Below are positions 34,954 to 43,115 of a DNA stretch of 64,000 nt, piece after piece. Source of the DNA: Pseudomonas sp. ERMR1:02 (GTDB lineage Bacteria > Pseudomonadota > Gammaproteobacteria > Pseudomonadales > Pseudomonadaceae); the NCBI RefSeq assembly GCF_002277815.1, contig NZ_NKJI01000017.1:1-64000 (forward strand), read 5' to 3'. Position 1 is the first letter of the stretch. Each line of letters opens with the position of its first letter. The position numbers and the translations under genes were made by a program. The notes under the pieces are model-generated. The model had not been told where the DNA came from. It saw nothing but the letters and a program-made list of their open reading frames with translations, and did not search any database.

Positions 34954-35619
34954 ATGGCACTTTCCCGCGAACAAATGGCTCAACGCGTCGCCCGCGAAAT
35001 GCAGGACGGCTTCTACGTGAACCTGGGCATCGGCATTCCGACCCTGGTCGCCAACTACATCCCTGAAGGCATGGAAGTCATGCTGCAGTCGGAAAACGGC
35101 CTGCTGGGCATGGGCCCCTTTCCTACTGAAGAAACCATCGATGCCGACATGATCAACGCCGGCAAACAAACGGTGACCGCACGTATCGGCGCGTCGATCT
35201 TTTCCTCGGCCGAGTCCTTCGCGATGATCCGCGGTGGTCATGTCGACCTGACCGTGCTCGGCGCCTTCGAAGTGGACGTGCAAGGCAACATCGCCTCGTG
35301 GATGATCCCCGGCAAACTGGTCAAGGGCATGGGCGGCGCCATGGACCTGGTGGCCGGCGCAGACAACATCATCGTCATCATGACCCACGCGTCCAAGGAT
35401 GGTGAGTCCAAGCTGTTGTCCCAATGCAGCCTGCCGCTGACGGGCGCCGGCTGCATCAAGCGTGTGCTGACTGACCTGGCGTACCTGGAAATCGAAAACG
35501 GCGCATTCATTCTCAAAGAACGTGCACCGGGCGTCAGCGTCGAAGAGATCGTCGCCAAAACCGCCGGTAAACTGATCGTGCCGGACCACGTGCCGGAAAT
35601 GCAGTTCGCTGCCCAGTGA
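34954..35619 (+). CDS. dhcB: 3-oxoacid (dehydrocarnitine) CoA-transferase subunit B
   Basis: 221 residues, beta chain: the catalytic Glu lies in the signature SENGLLGMGPFP (EN-G motif), and GGHVDLTVLGAFEVDVQGNI is typical. AAGGAATAACAAC precedes the ATG. The gap to atoB is 11 bases. Both subunits are intact, which implies a working transferase. Confidence 0.94.
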   Translation: MALSREQMAQRVAREMQDGFYVNLGIGIPTLVANYIPEGMEVMLQSENGLLGMGPFPTEETIDADMINAGKQTVTARIGASIFSSAESFAMIRGGHVDLTVLGAFEVDVQGNIASWMIPGKLVKGMGGAMDLVAGADNIIVIMTHASKDGESKLLSQCSLPLTGAGCIKRVLTDLAYLEIENGAFILKERAPGVSVEEIVAKTAGKLIVPDHVPEMQFAAQ

Positions 35620-35630
35620 GGAATCATTCC

Positions 35631-36812
35631 ATGCAAGAAGTCGTCATTGTTGCCGCCACGCGCACCGCGATCGGCAGTTTCCAGGGTGCCCTGGCCAATG
35701 TGTCCGCGGTGGACCTGGGCGCGGCGGTGATCCGTCAGTTGCTGGCGCAAACCGGCCTGGATCCCGCGCAAGTCGATGAAGTGATCATGGGCCAGGTGTT
35801 GACCGCCGGCGCCGGGCAAAACCCTGCGCGCCAGGCGTCGATCAAGGCCGGCCTGCCTTTCGCCGTGCCGGCCATGACCCTGAACAAGGTCTGCGGCTCC
35901 GGCCTCAAGGCCCTGCACCTCGCCACTCAGGCCATCCGCTGCGGCGATGCCGAGGTGATCATCGCCGGTGGTCAGGAAAACATGAGCCTGGCCAACTACG
36001 TCATGCCAGGTGCCCGCACCGGTCTGCGCATGGGTCACGCGCAAATCGTCGACACCATGATCAGCGACGGCCTGTGGGATGCGTTCAACGATTACCACAT
36101 GGGCATCACTGCCGAAAACCTGGCCGAGAAGTACAGCCTGAGCCGTGAGCAGCAGGATGCGTTCGCCGCCGCCTCGCAGCAGAAAGCCACCGCAGCCATC
36201 GAAGCCGGGCGTTTTGCCAATGAGATCACGCCGATCCTGATCCCGCAGCGCAAGGGCGATCCGTTGTCCTTCGCCACCGACGAACAGCCACGGGCCGGCA
36301 CCACCGCCGAATCCCTGGGCAAGCTCAAAGCTGCCTTTAAAAAGGACGGTTCGGTGACCGCCGGTAACGCTTCGTCGCTGAACGACGGCGCCGCCGCCGT
36401 GATCCTGATGAGCGCGGAAAAAGCCAAGGCTCTGGGCCTGCCGGTACTGGCGAAAATCGCCGCTTACGCCAACGCCGGCGTGGACCCTGCGATTATGGGC
36501 ATCGGCCCGGTATCGGCCACTCGCCGCTGCCTGGACAAGGCCGGTTGGACCATCGACCAGTTGGACCTGATCGAAGCCAACGAAGCGTTCGCCGCGCAAT
36601 CGCTGGCCGTGGCCAAGGACCTGGAATGGGACTTGAACAAGGTCAACGTCAACGGCGGCGCCATCGCCCTCGGTCACCCGATCGGTGCCTCGGGCTGCCG
36701 CGTGCTGGTGACCTTGCTGCATGAAATGATCAAGCGCGACGCCAAAAAAGGCCTCGCCACCCTGTGCATTGGTGGTGGTCAGGGCGTGGCATTGGCGATC
36801 GAACGGGCGTAG
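35631..36812 (+). CDS. atoB: Acetyl-CoA acetyltransferase (thiolase)
   Basis: 393 residues, biosynthetic/degradative thiolase type II. Nucleophilic Cys in MTLNKVCGSGLKA, GGQENMS, and the C-terminal His/Cys catalysts in NGGAIALGHPIGASGCR and TLCIGGGQG. It cleaves acetoacetyl-CoA made by DhcAB to two acetyl-CoA. GAGGAATCATTCC precedes the ATG. A terminator closes the operon. Confidence 0.96.
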   Translation: MQEVVIVAATRTAIGSFQGALANVSAVDLGAAVIRQLLAQTGLDPAQVDEVIMGQVLTAGAGQNPARQASIKAGLPFAVPAMTLNKVCGSGLKALHLATQAIRCGDAEVIIAGGQENMSLANYVMPGARTGLRMGHAQIVDTMISDGLWDAFNDYHMGITAENLAEKYSLSREQQDAFAAASQQKATAAIEAGRFANEITPILIPQRKGDPLSFATDEQPRAGTTAESLGKLKAAFKKDGSVTAGNASSLNDGAAAVILMSAEKAKALGLPVLAKIAAYANAGVDPAIMGIGPVSATRRCLDKAGWTIDQLDLIEANEAFAAQSLAVAKDLEWDLNKVNVNGGAIALGHPIGASGCRVLVTLLHEMIKRDAKKGLATLCIGGGQGVALAIERA

Positions 36813-36822
36813 AGCGTTCAAC

Positions 36823-36904
36823 AGACTGCGCGGGGACCCACGAAGATCCGCGCAGTCTGGAAAAACACCCGGTGCATCTTTGGTGACACCGGGTTCTTTT
36901 TTTG
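36823..36904 (+). terminator. Tandem hairpins and rho-independent terminator after atoB
   Basis: First hairpin CAGACTGCGCGG... / TCCGCGCAGTCTG (36823-36860), second ACCCGGTG / CACCGGGT (36867-36894) followed by TTCTTTTTTTT. The second is a classic intrinsic terminator. Confidence 0.85.
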
Positions 36905-36909
36905 ATCGC

Positions 36910-37011
36910 CTGTAGGAGCGAGCACGCTCGCGATGGACGACAACGATAACGCGGGGAGTCAGACTGCCCGCGTTGTCCGAGCCTCCATCGCGAGCATGCT
37001 CGCTCCTACAC
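36910..37011. repeat. REP doublet, GAGC/GCTC subtype
   Basis: Arms gtaggagcgagcacgctcgc and gcgagcatgctcgctcctac, right after the terminator of the atoB operon. Confidence 0.87.
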
Positions 37012-37028
37012 AGGGTGGGGATTGGGTT

Positions 37029-37631
37029 TTAGCCGAATTTCACCAGATTCAAAATCGGCAACGGTCCGCCCGGAAACTGCGCCAATCGCGCACCGACACT
37101 TAACGTCCCCAGGTCGATCCCGAAGAAGCCTGTTCGCTCGATCAAGGCTGCCACTTGCGCCTTCGCATCAGCATCATCGCCAGAGAGAAACAGCACCCGT
37201 CGACCACCCTCCGCTGCCGGATCGCTCTCAAGCAAACGCGCCGCCAAGTGATTGAACGCCTTGACCACCCGCGCCCCCGGCACCCACTCAGCAAACACTT
37301 CACTGGACATACGCCCTTGTAAATCCACAGCCTTGAACGAGGGTGTTTCTATCGAATTGTTGGCATCAATGACAATCCGCCCGCCAAAGTCCGGCAGGCC
37401 AGCCAATGCCACCGGCAACCTCGACCAGTTGACCGCCACCAGCACGACAGGCTGGGCCGCGGCGTCTTCACGGGTGCCGGCACGTGCGGTTGGACCGAGT
37501 TCCGCCACCAGGGACGCCAGGCTCTCAGGGCCGCGACTATTGGCAATGACCACTTCAATGCCCTGACGGGACAAGGCTCTGGCAAAGGCTGCGCCGATTG
37601 CTCCGGCGCCGATGATTCCGATGGTGCTCAT
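37029..37631 (-). CDS. NAD(P)-binding F420-dependent NADP oxidoreductase-like protein
   Basis: 200 residues. Rossmann motif GIIGAGAIGAAFARAL at the N-terminus and IVIANSRGPES for the NADP phosphate, then VPGARVVKAFNHLAARLLE, characteristic of F420_oxidored-family dehydrogenases. Length is standard. Divergent to a LysR gene at 37744, its probable regulator (inference). Pseudomonads lack F420, so another substrate is expected. Confidence 0.86.
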   Translation of the reverse strand: MSTIGIIGAGAIGAAFARALSRQGIEVVIANSRGPESLASLVAELGPTARAGTREDAAAQPVVLVAVNWSRLPVALAGLPDFGGRIVIDANNSIETPSFKAVDLQGRMSSEVFAEWVPGARVVKAFNHLAARLLESDPAAEGGRRVLFLSGDDADAKAQVAALIERTGFFGIDLGTLSVGARLAQFPGGPLPILNLVKFG

Positions 37632-37743
37632 GGGTTTTCACTCCGAGTGGTTGTCGTTGGAGTGAATGCTGCGCTTGCCATTAGGTTTTGATTAGCGGGT
37701 AATGATTTGAATAATTTTCAAGCATTGCTTGCAGGTAGTGACC

Positions 37744-38646
37744 ATGGAAACCCTCGCCAATCTCGAATCTTTCGTACGCAGCGCCGAAACCGGGAGCTTT
37801 TCCGCCGCGGCACGATTACTCGCCCTGACTCCGGCCGCCGTCAGCCGCAACGTGGCAGTACTGGAACGCAACATCGGCGTGCGCCTGTTCCAGCGCTCTA
37901 CCCGCAAATTGTCTCTGACCGAAGCTGGCGAAGGTTTTCTGGCGAGCATCAGCGGCAATCTGCAGGCGTTGCAGGCGGCGATCAACGCGGTCACCACTGA
38001 TAAGGGAGAGCCTGCGGGCGTGCTCAAAGTCAGCCTGCCCCCGACATTTGGCATCAGCCACGTATTGCCATTGCTGCCAGCCTTTCTGGCGCGCTACCCG
38101 CAAATCCGCCCCGAATGGCACTTCGAAAACCGCCAGGTGGACTTGATTGCCGAGGGCTATGACGCAGCCATCGGCGGGGTTTTCGAGCTCACGCCGGGGG
38201 TTATTTCAAGGAAACTGGCATTGGCGCACGTCGTGGCAGTTGCCTCACCCGCGTACCTGGCAGGACGCACCTTGCCCACCCACCCGACAGAGTTGACCCG
38301 ACTCAACGGCATCGTGATGCGCGGCAGCCGCACCGGGCGGATTCGCCAATGGGTCATGCAAGAGGGCGCAGGCAATGAAGCAAGCGCCAGCCTGAACGAA
38401 AACATCGTGCTCAACGACCCGGCGGCCATGCGCGAAGCGGCCATCCTTGGTCTGGGTGTGACGTTGCTGGTGTTGCCCGATGTGCTGGCGAACATCCAGC
38501 GCGGCGAACTGGTGCGCATATTGCCGGACTGGCACGGGGATGCGGGGGCGATTTCGCTTTACTACCCGAGCCGGACGCTGATGCCGGCCAAGACCCGGGT
38601 GTTCATTGATTTTGTGGTGGACGCGTTTCAAACACAGAACGCGTAA
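37744..38646 (+). CDS. LysR-family transcriptional regulator
   Basis: 300 residues. HTH (FVRSAETGSFSAAARLLALT, VSRNVAVLERNIGVRL), then effector domain of the CrgA-like type (GVLKVSLPPTFGISHVLPLLP). Start ATG at 37744. Divergent to the oxidoreductase gene with a 112-bp gap, the usual LysR-target arrangement. Ligand unknown. Confidence 0.9.
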   Translation: METLANLESFVRSAETGSFSAAARLLALTPAAVSRNVAVLERNIGVRLFQRSTRKLSLTEAGEGFLASISGNLQALQAAINAVTTDKGEPAGVLKVSLPPTFGISHVLPLLPAFLARYPQIRPEWHFENRQVDLIAEGYDAAIGGVFELTPGVISRKLALAHVVAVASPAYLAGRTLPTHPTELTRLNGIVMRGSRTGRIRQWVMQEGAGNEASASLNENIVLNDPAAMREAAILGLGVTLLVLPDVLANIQRGELVRILPDWHGDAGAISLYYPSRTLMPAKTRVFIDFVVDAFQTQNA

Positions 38647-38652
38647 TCGTTC

Positions 38653-38735
38653 TTCGCGAGCAAGCCCGCTCCCACATTTAACCGCGTTCCCCATGAGAAT
38701 GCAGTCGAATGTGGGAGCGGGCTTGCTCGCGAAGA
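38653..38735. repeat. REP doublet, GCGGGCttGCTCGC subtype
   Basis: Arms cgcgagcaagcccgctccca and tgggagcgggcttgctcgcg with a short loop. Confidence 0.85.
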
Positions 38736-38744
38736 GGCCCGCCC

Positions 38745-39070
38745 AGTCAACCCAAAAACTGCAGGATCTACCAGCTATTAGCCCCACTGATCACCCCAAA
38801 CAACCCTCAAGCCAACACCTGCGTCGGCAAGCGATTCACAAACGGCCCCATCAGTTGGTGATCGTTGGTCATGCGAATCAGCGGATACAGCGCAAACGGC
38901 AATTGCAAACTCAATACCACCTGGCTCAGCACCAGCAACTGGTCAACGGCTACGGTGCCCGCCACTTCCGGCGGACAAAACGGCGCGGTACCGACTTTGG
39001 GCAAACTGAATTTCACGCGATGATCCATCAATGGGCGGGAGGCGCCCAGGTTAGACGCTCCGCTGCGCGC
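38745..39070 (-). pseudogene. mntH: mntH (Nramp manganese transporter), C-terminal remnant
   Basis: Only the last hundred or so residues can be read: PPEVAGTVAVDQLLVLSQVV, LSLQLPFALYPLIRMTNDHQ, LMGPFVNRLPTQVLA, then a TGA in place of Trp, GLFGVISGANSW, a TAG in place of Leu and ILQFLG. This is the Nramp C-terminal membrane region. The upstream 75% is absent and replaced by sequence near a REP. Two in-frame stops (38815 and 38779 regions) show real decay rather than a single sequencing slip. Confidence 0.78.
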
Positions 39071-39080
39071 GCAACACCCT

Positions 39081-39172
39081 GTGTAGGAGCTGGCTTGCCA
39101 GCGAAGGCGGCGGTTCACTCAGCATCGTCGTTGAATACGAAATTGCTTTCGATGGCAAGCCAGTTCCTACAG
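39081..39172. repeat. REP doublet, GCTGGC/GCCAGC subtype
   Basis: Arms gtaggagctggcttgccagc and ggcaagccagttcctacagg. It lies close to the point where mntH was truncated. Confidence 0.8.
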
Positions 39173-39267
39173 GAAATCGTTTTTGTATACAATATTTGTG
39201 CGCATATCGAGCAATCCATACCATGCAATGCTAACGTTGCCACCTGACAAAGATTGGGAATGTAAGC

Positions 39268-40065
39268 GTGCTAATGCTCAAACTGCTGGTGATTCCAGGT
39301 TTTCTGCTGCTGATTTCCCTGGCCGGTAAGCGCTGGGGGCCAAGTGTGGCGGGTTGGTTGTCGGGGTTGCCGGTGGTGGTTGGGCCGATCCTGTTTTTCC
39401 TCGCCATCGAACAGGGCGAACTGTTTGCCGCGCAATCGGCACTGGCGGCGCTGTCGGCAATGTTCGCGATGATCGCTTTCTGCGTGACCTACGCACAGGT
39501 CGCCCAACGGACGGGATGGCCGCTGGCGTTGACGATTTCGCTATCGGTCTGGGCCATGGTCGCCGTGGTACTGTCGTTAACTCCGTCCTCGTTACTGTTT
39601 TCGGTGATCGCCGCCACAACGGCCCTTTTGGCCGCCCCCTACCTTTTCCCCTCGGTGCAACCAATCGTTTCAGGCCCGGCGCCCAAATCCGACAAACTGC
39701 TGCTGCGCATGATTGCCGGCGCCCTCCTCACGCTGGCCGTCACCTTGCTCGCCAGTACCGTCGGCGATCGCTGGAGCGGGCTGCTCGCGGTGTTCCCGGT
39801 GCTGGGCAGCGTAATGGCGGTGTTCTCCCAGCAAACCCGTGGCCCGGCGTTTACCGCTGCCCTGTTGCGGGCAACCGCCACCGGCATGTACTCGTTCTCG
39901 GCGTTCTGCCTGGTATTGGCGCTGGCATTGCCGAGTATGGGGATGAACGCGTTTGCCCTCGGCGTGGTGGTGTCGGTGGCAATGCTGGGCGTGACCAAAC
40001 GTTTGCTGGCGCGGCCGGTCGGCCCGGTGGCGGCGGACGCTGGACGAACCGCGATCAAGCGCTAA
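39268..40065 (+). CDS. Integral membrane protein of unknown function
   Basis: 265 residues (GTG at 39268 or ATG at 39274), about eight membrane helices in two similar halves; each half has a small-residue GWLSGLPVVVGPILFF or SGLLAVFPVLGSVMAVFS motif, which suggests an internal duplication. No catalytic signature. It lies 56 bases upstream of the DMT permease in the same direction and may be co-transcribed. Confidence 0.78.
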   Translation: MLMLKLLVIPGFLLLISLAGKRWGPSVAGWLSGLPVVVGPILFFLAIEQGELFAAQSALAALSAMFAMIAFCVTYAQVAQRTGWPLALTISLSVWAMVAVVLSLTPSSLLFSVIAATTALLAAPYLFPSVQPIVSGPAPKSDKLLLRMIAGALLTLAVTLLASTVGDRWSGLLAVFPVLGSVMAVFSQQTRGPAFTAALLRATATGMYSFSAFCLVLALALPSMGMNAFALGVVVSVAMLGVTKRLLARPVGPVAADAGRTAIKR

Positions 40066-40121
40066 GCTGCATCTGGTCATCGGGCAAGGAAGTCGCCCGC
40101 TCAACGACTGAGGGAACAGAC

Positions 40122-41039
40122 ATGGCCACGTCTCGCGTCCGTAGTGCCCACTGCGCCACCGCGGTCGGTGTGATCGCCATCTTTCTCTGGTCCTGTCTGG
40201 CGTTATTGACCACCCTCACCGAAGGCCTGCCGCCGTTTGAAGTGCTGACCCTGAGTTTCGGTGTCGCGTTTATCGCGAGCCTGGTGATATTGGGCCGACG
40301 CGGGCTCAGCGGTTTTCGTAGCTGGCGCCAGCCCTGGCCTGTTTGGGCGACGGGTTTTGTCGGAATCTTCGTCTACCACGCGCTGTACTTTTTCGCGCTC
40401 AAGGCCGCGCCGGCGGCCGAAGCCAGTCTGATCAACTACCTGTGGCCGCTGTTGCTGGTGCTGCTCTCGGCCTTCGCCGCCGGAGAAAAGCTGCACAAGC
40501 GCCAGGCATTCGGCGCCCTGCTGGGTCTGGCCGGCACGGCGTTCATCATGCAGCAACGCGGCTCGGACACCTCCGCCGCCATGCCGATCCCCGGATACCT
40601 CGCGGCGTTTGGCTGTGCCTTGATCTGGGCCGGCTATTCGGTGTTCAACCGTCGGTTCAAAGATGTACCGAGCAGCATTATCGGGGGCATTTGCGGGATG
40701 TCTGCCGTGGGTGGACTGGTCTGTCATCTGGCCTTTGAAACCAGCGTGTGGCCCGACGCGAGGCAATGGACAGCGATTGTCGTGCTCGGGTTGGGCCCGG
40801 CGGGGCTGGCGTTTTTTGCCTGGGACCACGCCACCAAACACGGCAATTTGGCCACGCTGGGCGCGCTGTCCTACCTGGCACCGCTGATTTCCACCCTGCT
40901 GTTGATTGTCGTCGGGCGCAGCCAAGCCAGCCCGATCCTGATGATCCCCGCGTTGCTGATCATTGCCGGTGCAGTGATTGCCACCTCACAACCGACGCTC
41001 AAAGCCCCCGCAACACCTTCGATGGTTTCGCACGAGTAG
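40122..41039 (+). CDS. EamA/DMT-family permease
   Basis: 305 residues, ten predicted helices in two EamA repeats (IAIFLWSCLALLTTL; CALIWAGYSVFNRRF). The wording resembles the YddG-type amino acid exporters, but no substrate can be assigned. GAGGGAACAGAC precedes the ATG. A bidirectional terminator follows at 41112. Confidence 0.88.
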   Translation: MATSRVRSAHCATAVGVIAIFLWSCLALLTTLTEGLPPFEVLTLSFGVAFIASLVILGRRGLSGFRSWRQPWPVWATGFVGIFVYHALYFFALKAAPAAEASLINYLWPLLLVLLSAFAAGEKLHKRQAFGALLGLAGTAFIMQQRGSDTSAAMPIPGYLAAFGCALIWAGYSVFNRRFKDVPSSIIGGICGMSAVGGLVCHLAFETSVWPDARQWTAIVVLGLGPAGLAFFAWDHATKHGNLATLGALSYLAPLISTLLLIVVGRSQASPILMIPALLIIAGAVIATSQPTLKAPATPSMVSHE

Positions 41040-41111
41040 CCCAACGCGAGGGGGCTTCCCTCGCCACAAGCGTTGTGTATTTTTTGAGGTCCTACAAAGG
41101 CTGACGAAAAT

Positions 41112-41145
41112 AAAAAATCGAGGATTTTTCCCACGATTTTTTTTT
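41112..41145. terminator. Bidirectional intrinsic terminator
   Basis: AAAAAATCG (41112-41120) pairs with CGATTTTTT (41134-41142), with A- and T-runs on either side; sits 70 bases after the DMT permease stop. Confidence 0.8.
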
Positions 41146-41273
41146 AGGTTGGTCGTCGCAAGCGGAGTGTTTACGATTCGATCCGTGGCTTGTCCGGGTC
41201 GACTGCATCCAGCCAACGACGACAGCGAGCCACATTCCGAATTGACTGTTGCACATTGGTCCTGGAGGTCACT

Positions 41274-41465
41274 ATGAGCGCCGAACTTTCCCCCATCGTT
41301 TCAGAGTTTGAGACCGAAGAGCAGGCTGCCAGCTATGATCGCTGGTTCCGCGCCAAGGTACAGGCTTCGCTGGATGATCCGCGGCCGAGTATTCCGCATG
41401 ACGAAGCCATGGCCGAAATGCGAGCCCTTCTTGAGTCAAAGCGCAACAAGCGCGTTGCTGGTTGA
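41274..41465 (+). CDS. Type II antitoxin (stability-determinant type)
   Basis: 63 residues. MSAELSPIVSEFETEEQAAS followed by YDRWFRAKVQASLDDPRPSI and HDEAMAEMRALLESK matches the small RelB/ParD-like antitoxins annotated as stability determinant in pseudomonads. CTGGAGGTCACT precedes the ATG. The toxin gene that should overlap its stop has been almost entirely deleted, so it is an orphan antitoxin that may still bind DNA or a remote toxin. Confidence 0.8.
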   Translation: MSAELSPIVSEFETEEQAASYDRWFRAKVQASLDDPRPSIPHDEAMAEMRALLESKRNKRVAG

Positions 41466-41546
41466 GTGGGGATGATTTACCAAGTAACGGATCAAATCGA
41501 GATTGTGAGTGTTGTACATGCCCGGCAGGAATACCCGTCTACCTAA
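41466..41546 (+). pseudogene. RelE/ParE-type toxin remnant
   Basis: Directly behind the antitoxin, a 27-codon frame (GTG at 41466, ATG at 41472) reads MIYQVTDQIEIVSVVHARQE then YPST and a stop. This is the last strand of RelE/ParE toxins (Y-x-V-x-D-x-I-E-I-x-x-V-x-H-x-R-Q). The catalytic and N-terminal 70 residues are missing, so the toxin must be inactive. Confidence 0.7.
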
Positions 41547-41641
41547 GCATCAACGACCGTCCGTTAGCCCACACTGGAATGCCCGACAACCTCCATGGGA
41601 TGATCGCCCCCCACCGCGCGACCATCCCTGGAGATTCACCC

Positions 41642-42214
41642 ATGTCACTGTTGAGTAAAAAAACCGCTGTCCTGTTGCTGGCGGCGGTTGCCACTTTGGG
41701 GGCTTTGAATGCGCACGCCGCCAAGGCCACAGCCAAAGAGACGGCATCGACCCAGAAGGTTTCGATGCTTGGCGGCAAGTTCACTTTCACCCTGCCCAAA
41801 GGCTTCGTCGCCAACCCGCTGCCGACCAGCCCCACCGGCGCGAGTGGCACCATGTACGCCAACCAGACCACCAAGACCGTGATCATCGCTGCAGAAAACA
41901 GCCTGCCTGAAGGCACCACGGTCAAGGACAACGACGGTGCGTTTCTCGATGGCACGGTGGCTGATTTCGACGCGGCACAACACAAGGCCCTGCCGGATTA
42001 CAACAAGCTCAGCGAAAAAAGCCTGACCCTGAAAAGTACCGGACTGGGCGTACGCCAGGTCGACAGCACCGCCACCCAGGGTGGCGGCATGACCCTCAAC
42101 ACCACACTGATGGCGGCGTCCGGCAGCCACATGACCGTCATTCAGGTCATCTCCCGCCCGGGCGACATGGCGGCGCACGAGACGCTGATCAAACAAATCG
42201 TCAGCGGCAAATAA
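41642..42214 (+). CDS. Periplasmic protein of unknown function
   Basis: 190 residues. Signal peptide MSLLSKKTAVLLLAAVATLG, ALNAHA cleavage. The mature part starts with a beta-rich region (VSMLGGKFTFTLPKGFVANP, GTMYANQTTKTVIIAAENSL) and has no cysteine. The family is common in pseudomonads but without assigned role, to my knowledge. CTGGAG lies nine bases before the ATG. Confidence 0.75.
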   Translation: MSLLSKKTAVLLLAAVATLGALNAHAAKATAKETASTQKVSMLGGKFTFTLPKGFVANPLPTSPTGASGTMYANQTTKTVIIAAENSLPEGTTVKDNDGAFLDGTVADFDAAQHKALPDYNKLSEKSLTLKSTGLGVRQVDSTATQGGGMTLNTTLMAASGSHMTVIQVISRPGDMAAHETLIKQIVSGK

Positions 42215-42217
42215 GCC

Positions 42218-42934
42218 TCAGGGGTTGAGGCGCTGCAACCAGGCGCTCAAGTCCTGCATCTCTTCGGCGCTGATGTTATGGCCAACACCTTGATAGGCGT
42301 GAAACTCGGGCTCAAGTGAGACGCTCTGCAACAGGCTGTTGGCCTCGGTGCCGTCGCTGTACGGCAGACGTTTGTCCGCCGTGCCATGTCCGATGAAAAT
42401 CGCCAGCGACTGGCGTTTTTCATCCGGCTTCAGTTCGGACCTGAGCACCGGCAGAATCCGCCCGCTCAACGCGGCGATCCCACCCACTGCCTCGGGATGG
42501 CGCAAGGCGACTTCGTAGGACATGATTGCACCCTGGCTGAACCCCACCAGAAACACTTTTCCGGGTTCGGTGTGATATTTCTGCGCTGCCTTCGCGATGA
42601 AATCCAGCAACAACTGGCCGCTGGACGTCAGATCATCGGTCTCACCGTTGTAGGCACCTTCGCCCTTCTTGCGAAACCACTGGTAACTGCCCTCTTCCAT
42701 CACCATCGGCGCCCTGACTGACAGGTAATTGTATTGCGCGGGCAGCTCATCCTTGATACCGAACAGATCCTGCTCGTTACTGCCGTAACCGTGGAGGAAA
42801 ACCACCAGGGGTTGATCACGCGAATCGGGGTTGGCCTGCTCCAGGTATTTGAGCGGCAGATCGGTTTGCAGCGGGGTTTGAGCGTGGACAGCGGCGGATG
42901 CCAGCAGCGTGAGCAGAGCGAGAAACTTCAACAT
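42218..42934 (-). CDS. Secreted alpha/beta hydrolase (carboxylesterase/phospholipase type)
   Basis: 238 residues. Signal peptide MLKFLALLTLLASAAVHA. Esterase core: oxyanion HGYGSNE, nucleophile Ser in LVGFSQGAIMSYE, Asp in IGHGTADKRLPY, His in YQGVGHNISAE. Periplasmic carboxylesterase/dienelactone-type hydrolase of the phospholipase/carboxylesterase (YpfH/EstB-like) family. Convergent with the 41642 gene, 3 bases between the stops. Confidence 0.88.
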   Translation of the reverse strand: MLKFLALLTLLASAAVHAQTPLQTDLPLKYLEQANPDSRDQPLVVFLHGYGSNEQDLFGIKDELPAQYNYLSVRAPMVMEEGSYQWFRKKGEGAYNGETDDLTSSGQLLLDFIAKAAQKYHTEPGKVFLVGFSQGAIMSYEVALRHPEAVGGIAALSGRILPVLRSELKPDEKRQSLAIFIGHGTADKRLPYSDGTEANSLLQSVSLEPEFHAYQGVGHNISAEEMQDLSAWLQRLNP

Positions 42935-43020
42935 GAGCCTTCCTTCACAGTGCGCAGGATTCGGGGCAGAGCCTAGCACTGTGAAGCATGCCGAGGAATC
43001 TTCGGTGTGCCGACTGCCGT

Positions 43021-43087
43021 CATCGCCAGCAAGCCGGCTCCTACAATTAAACGATTAACCCTGTAGGAGCCGGCTTGCTGGCGATGG
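43021..43087. repeat. REP doublet, GCCGGC subtype, tight spacing
   Basis: Arms gccagcaagccggctcctac and gtaggagccggcttgctggc only about 20 bases apart. Confidence 0.86.
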
Positions 43088-43115
43088 CGCCCTATGAGCC
43101 ACCGACGATTCCGGA

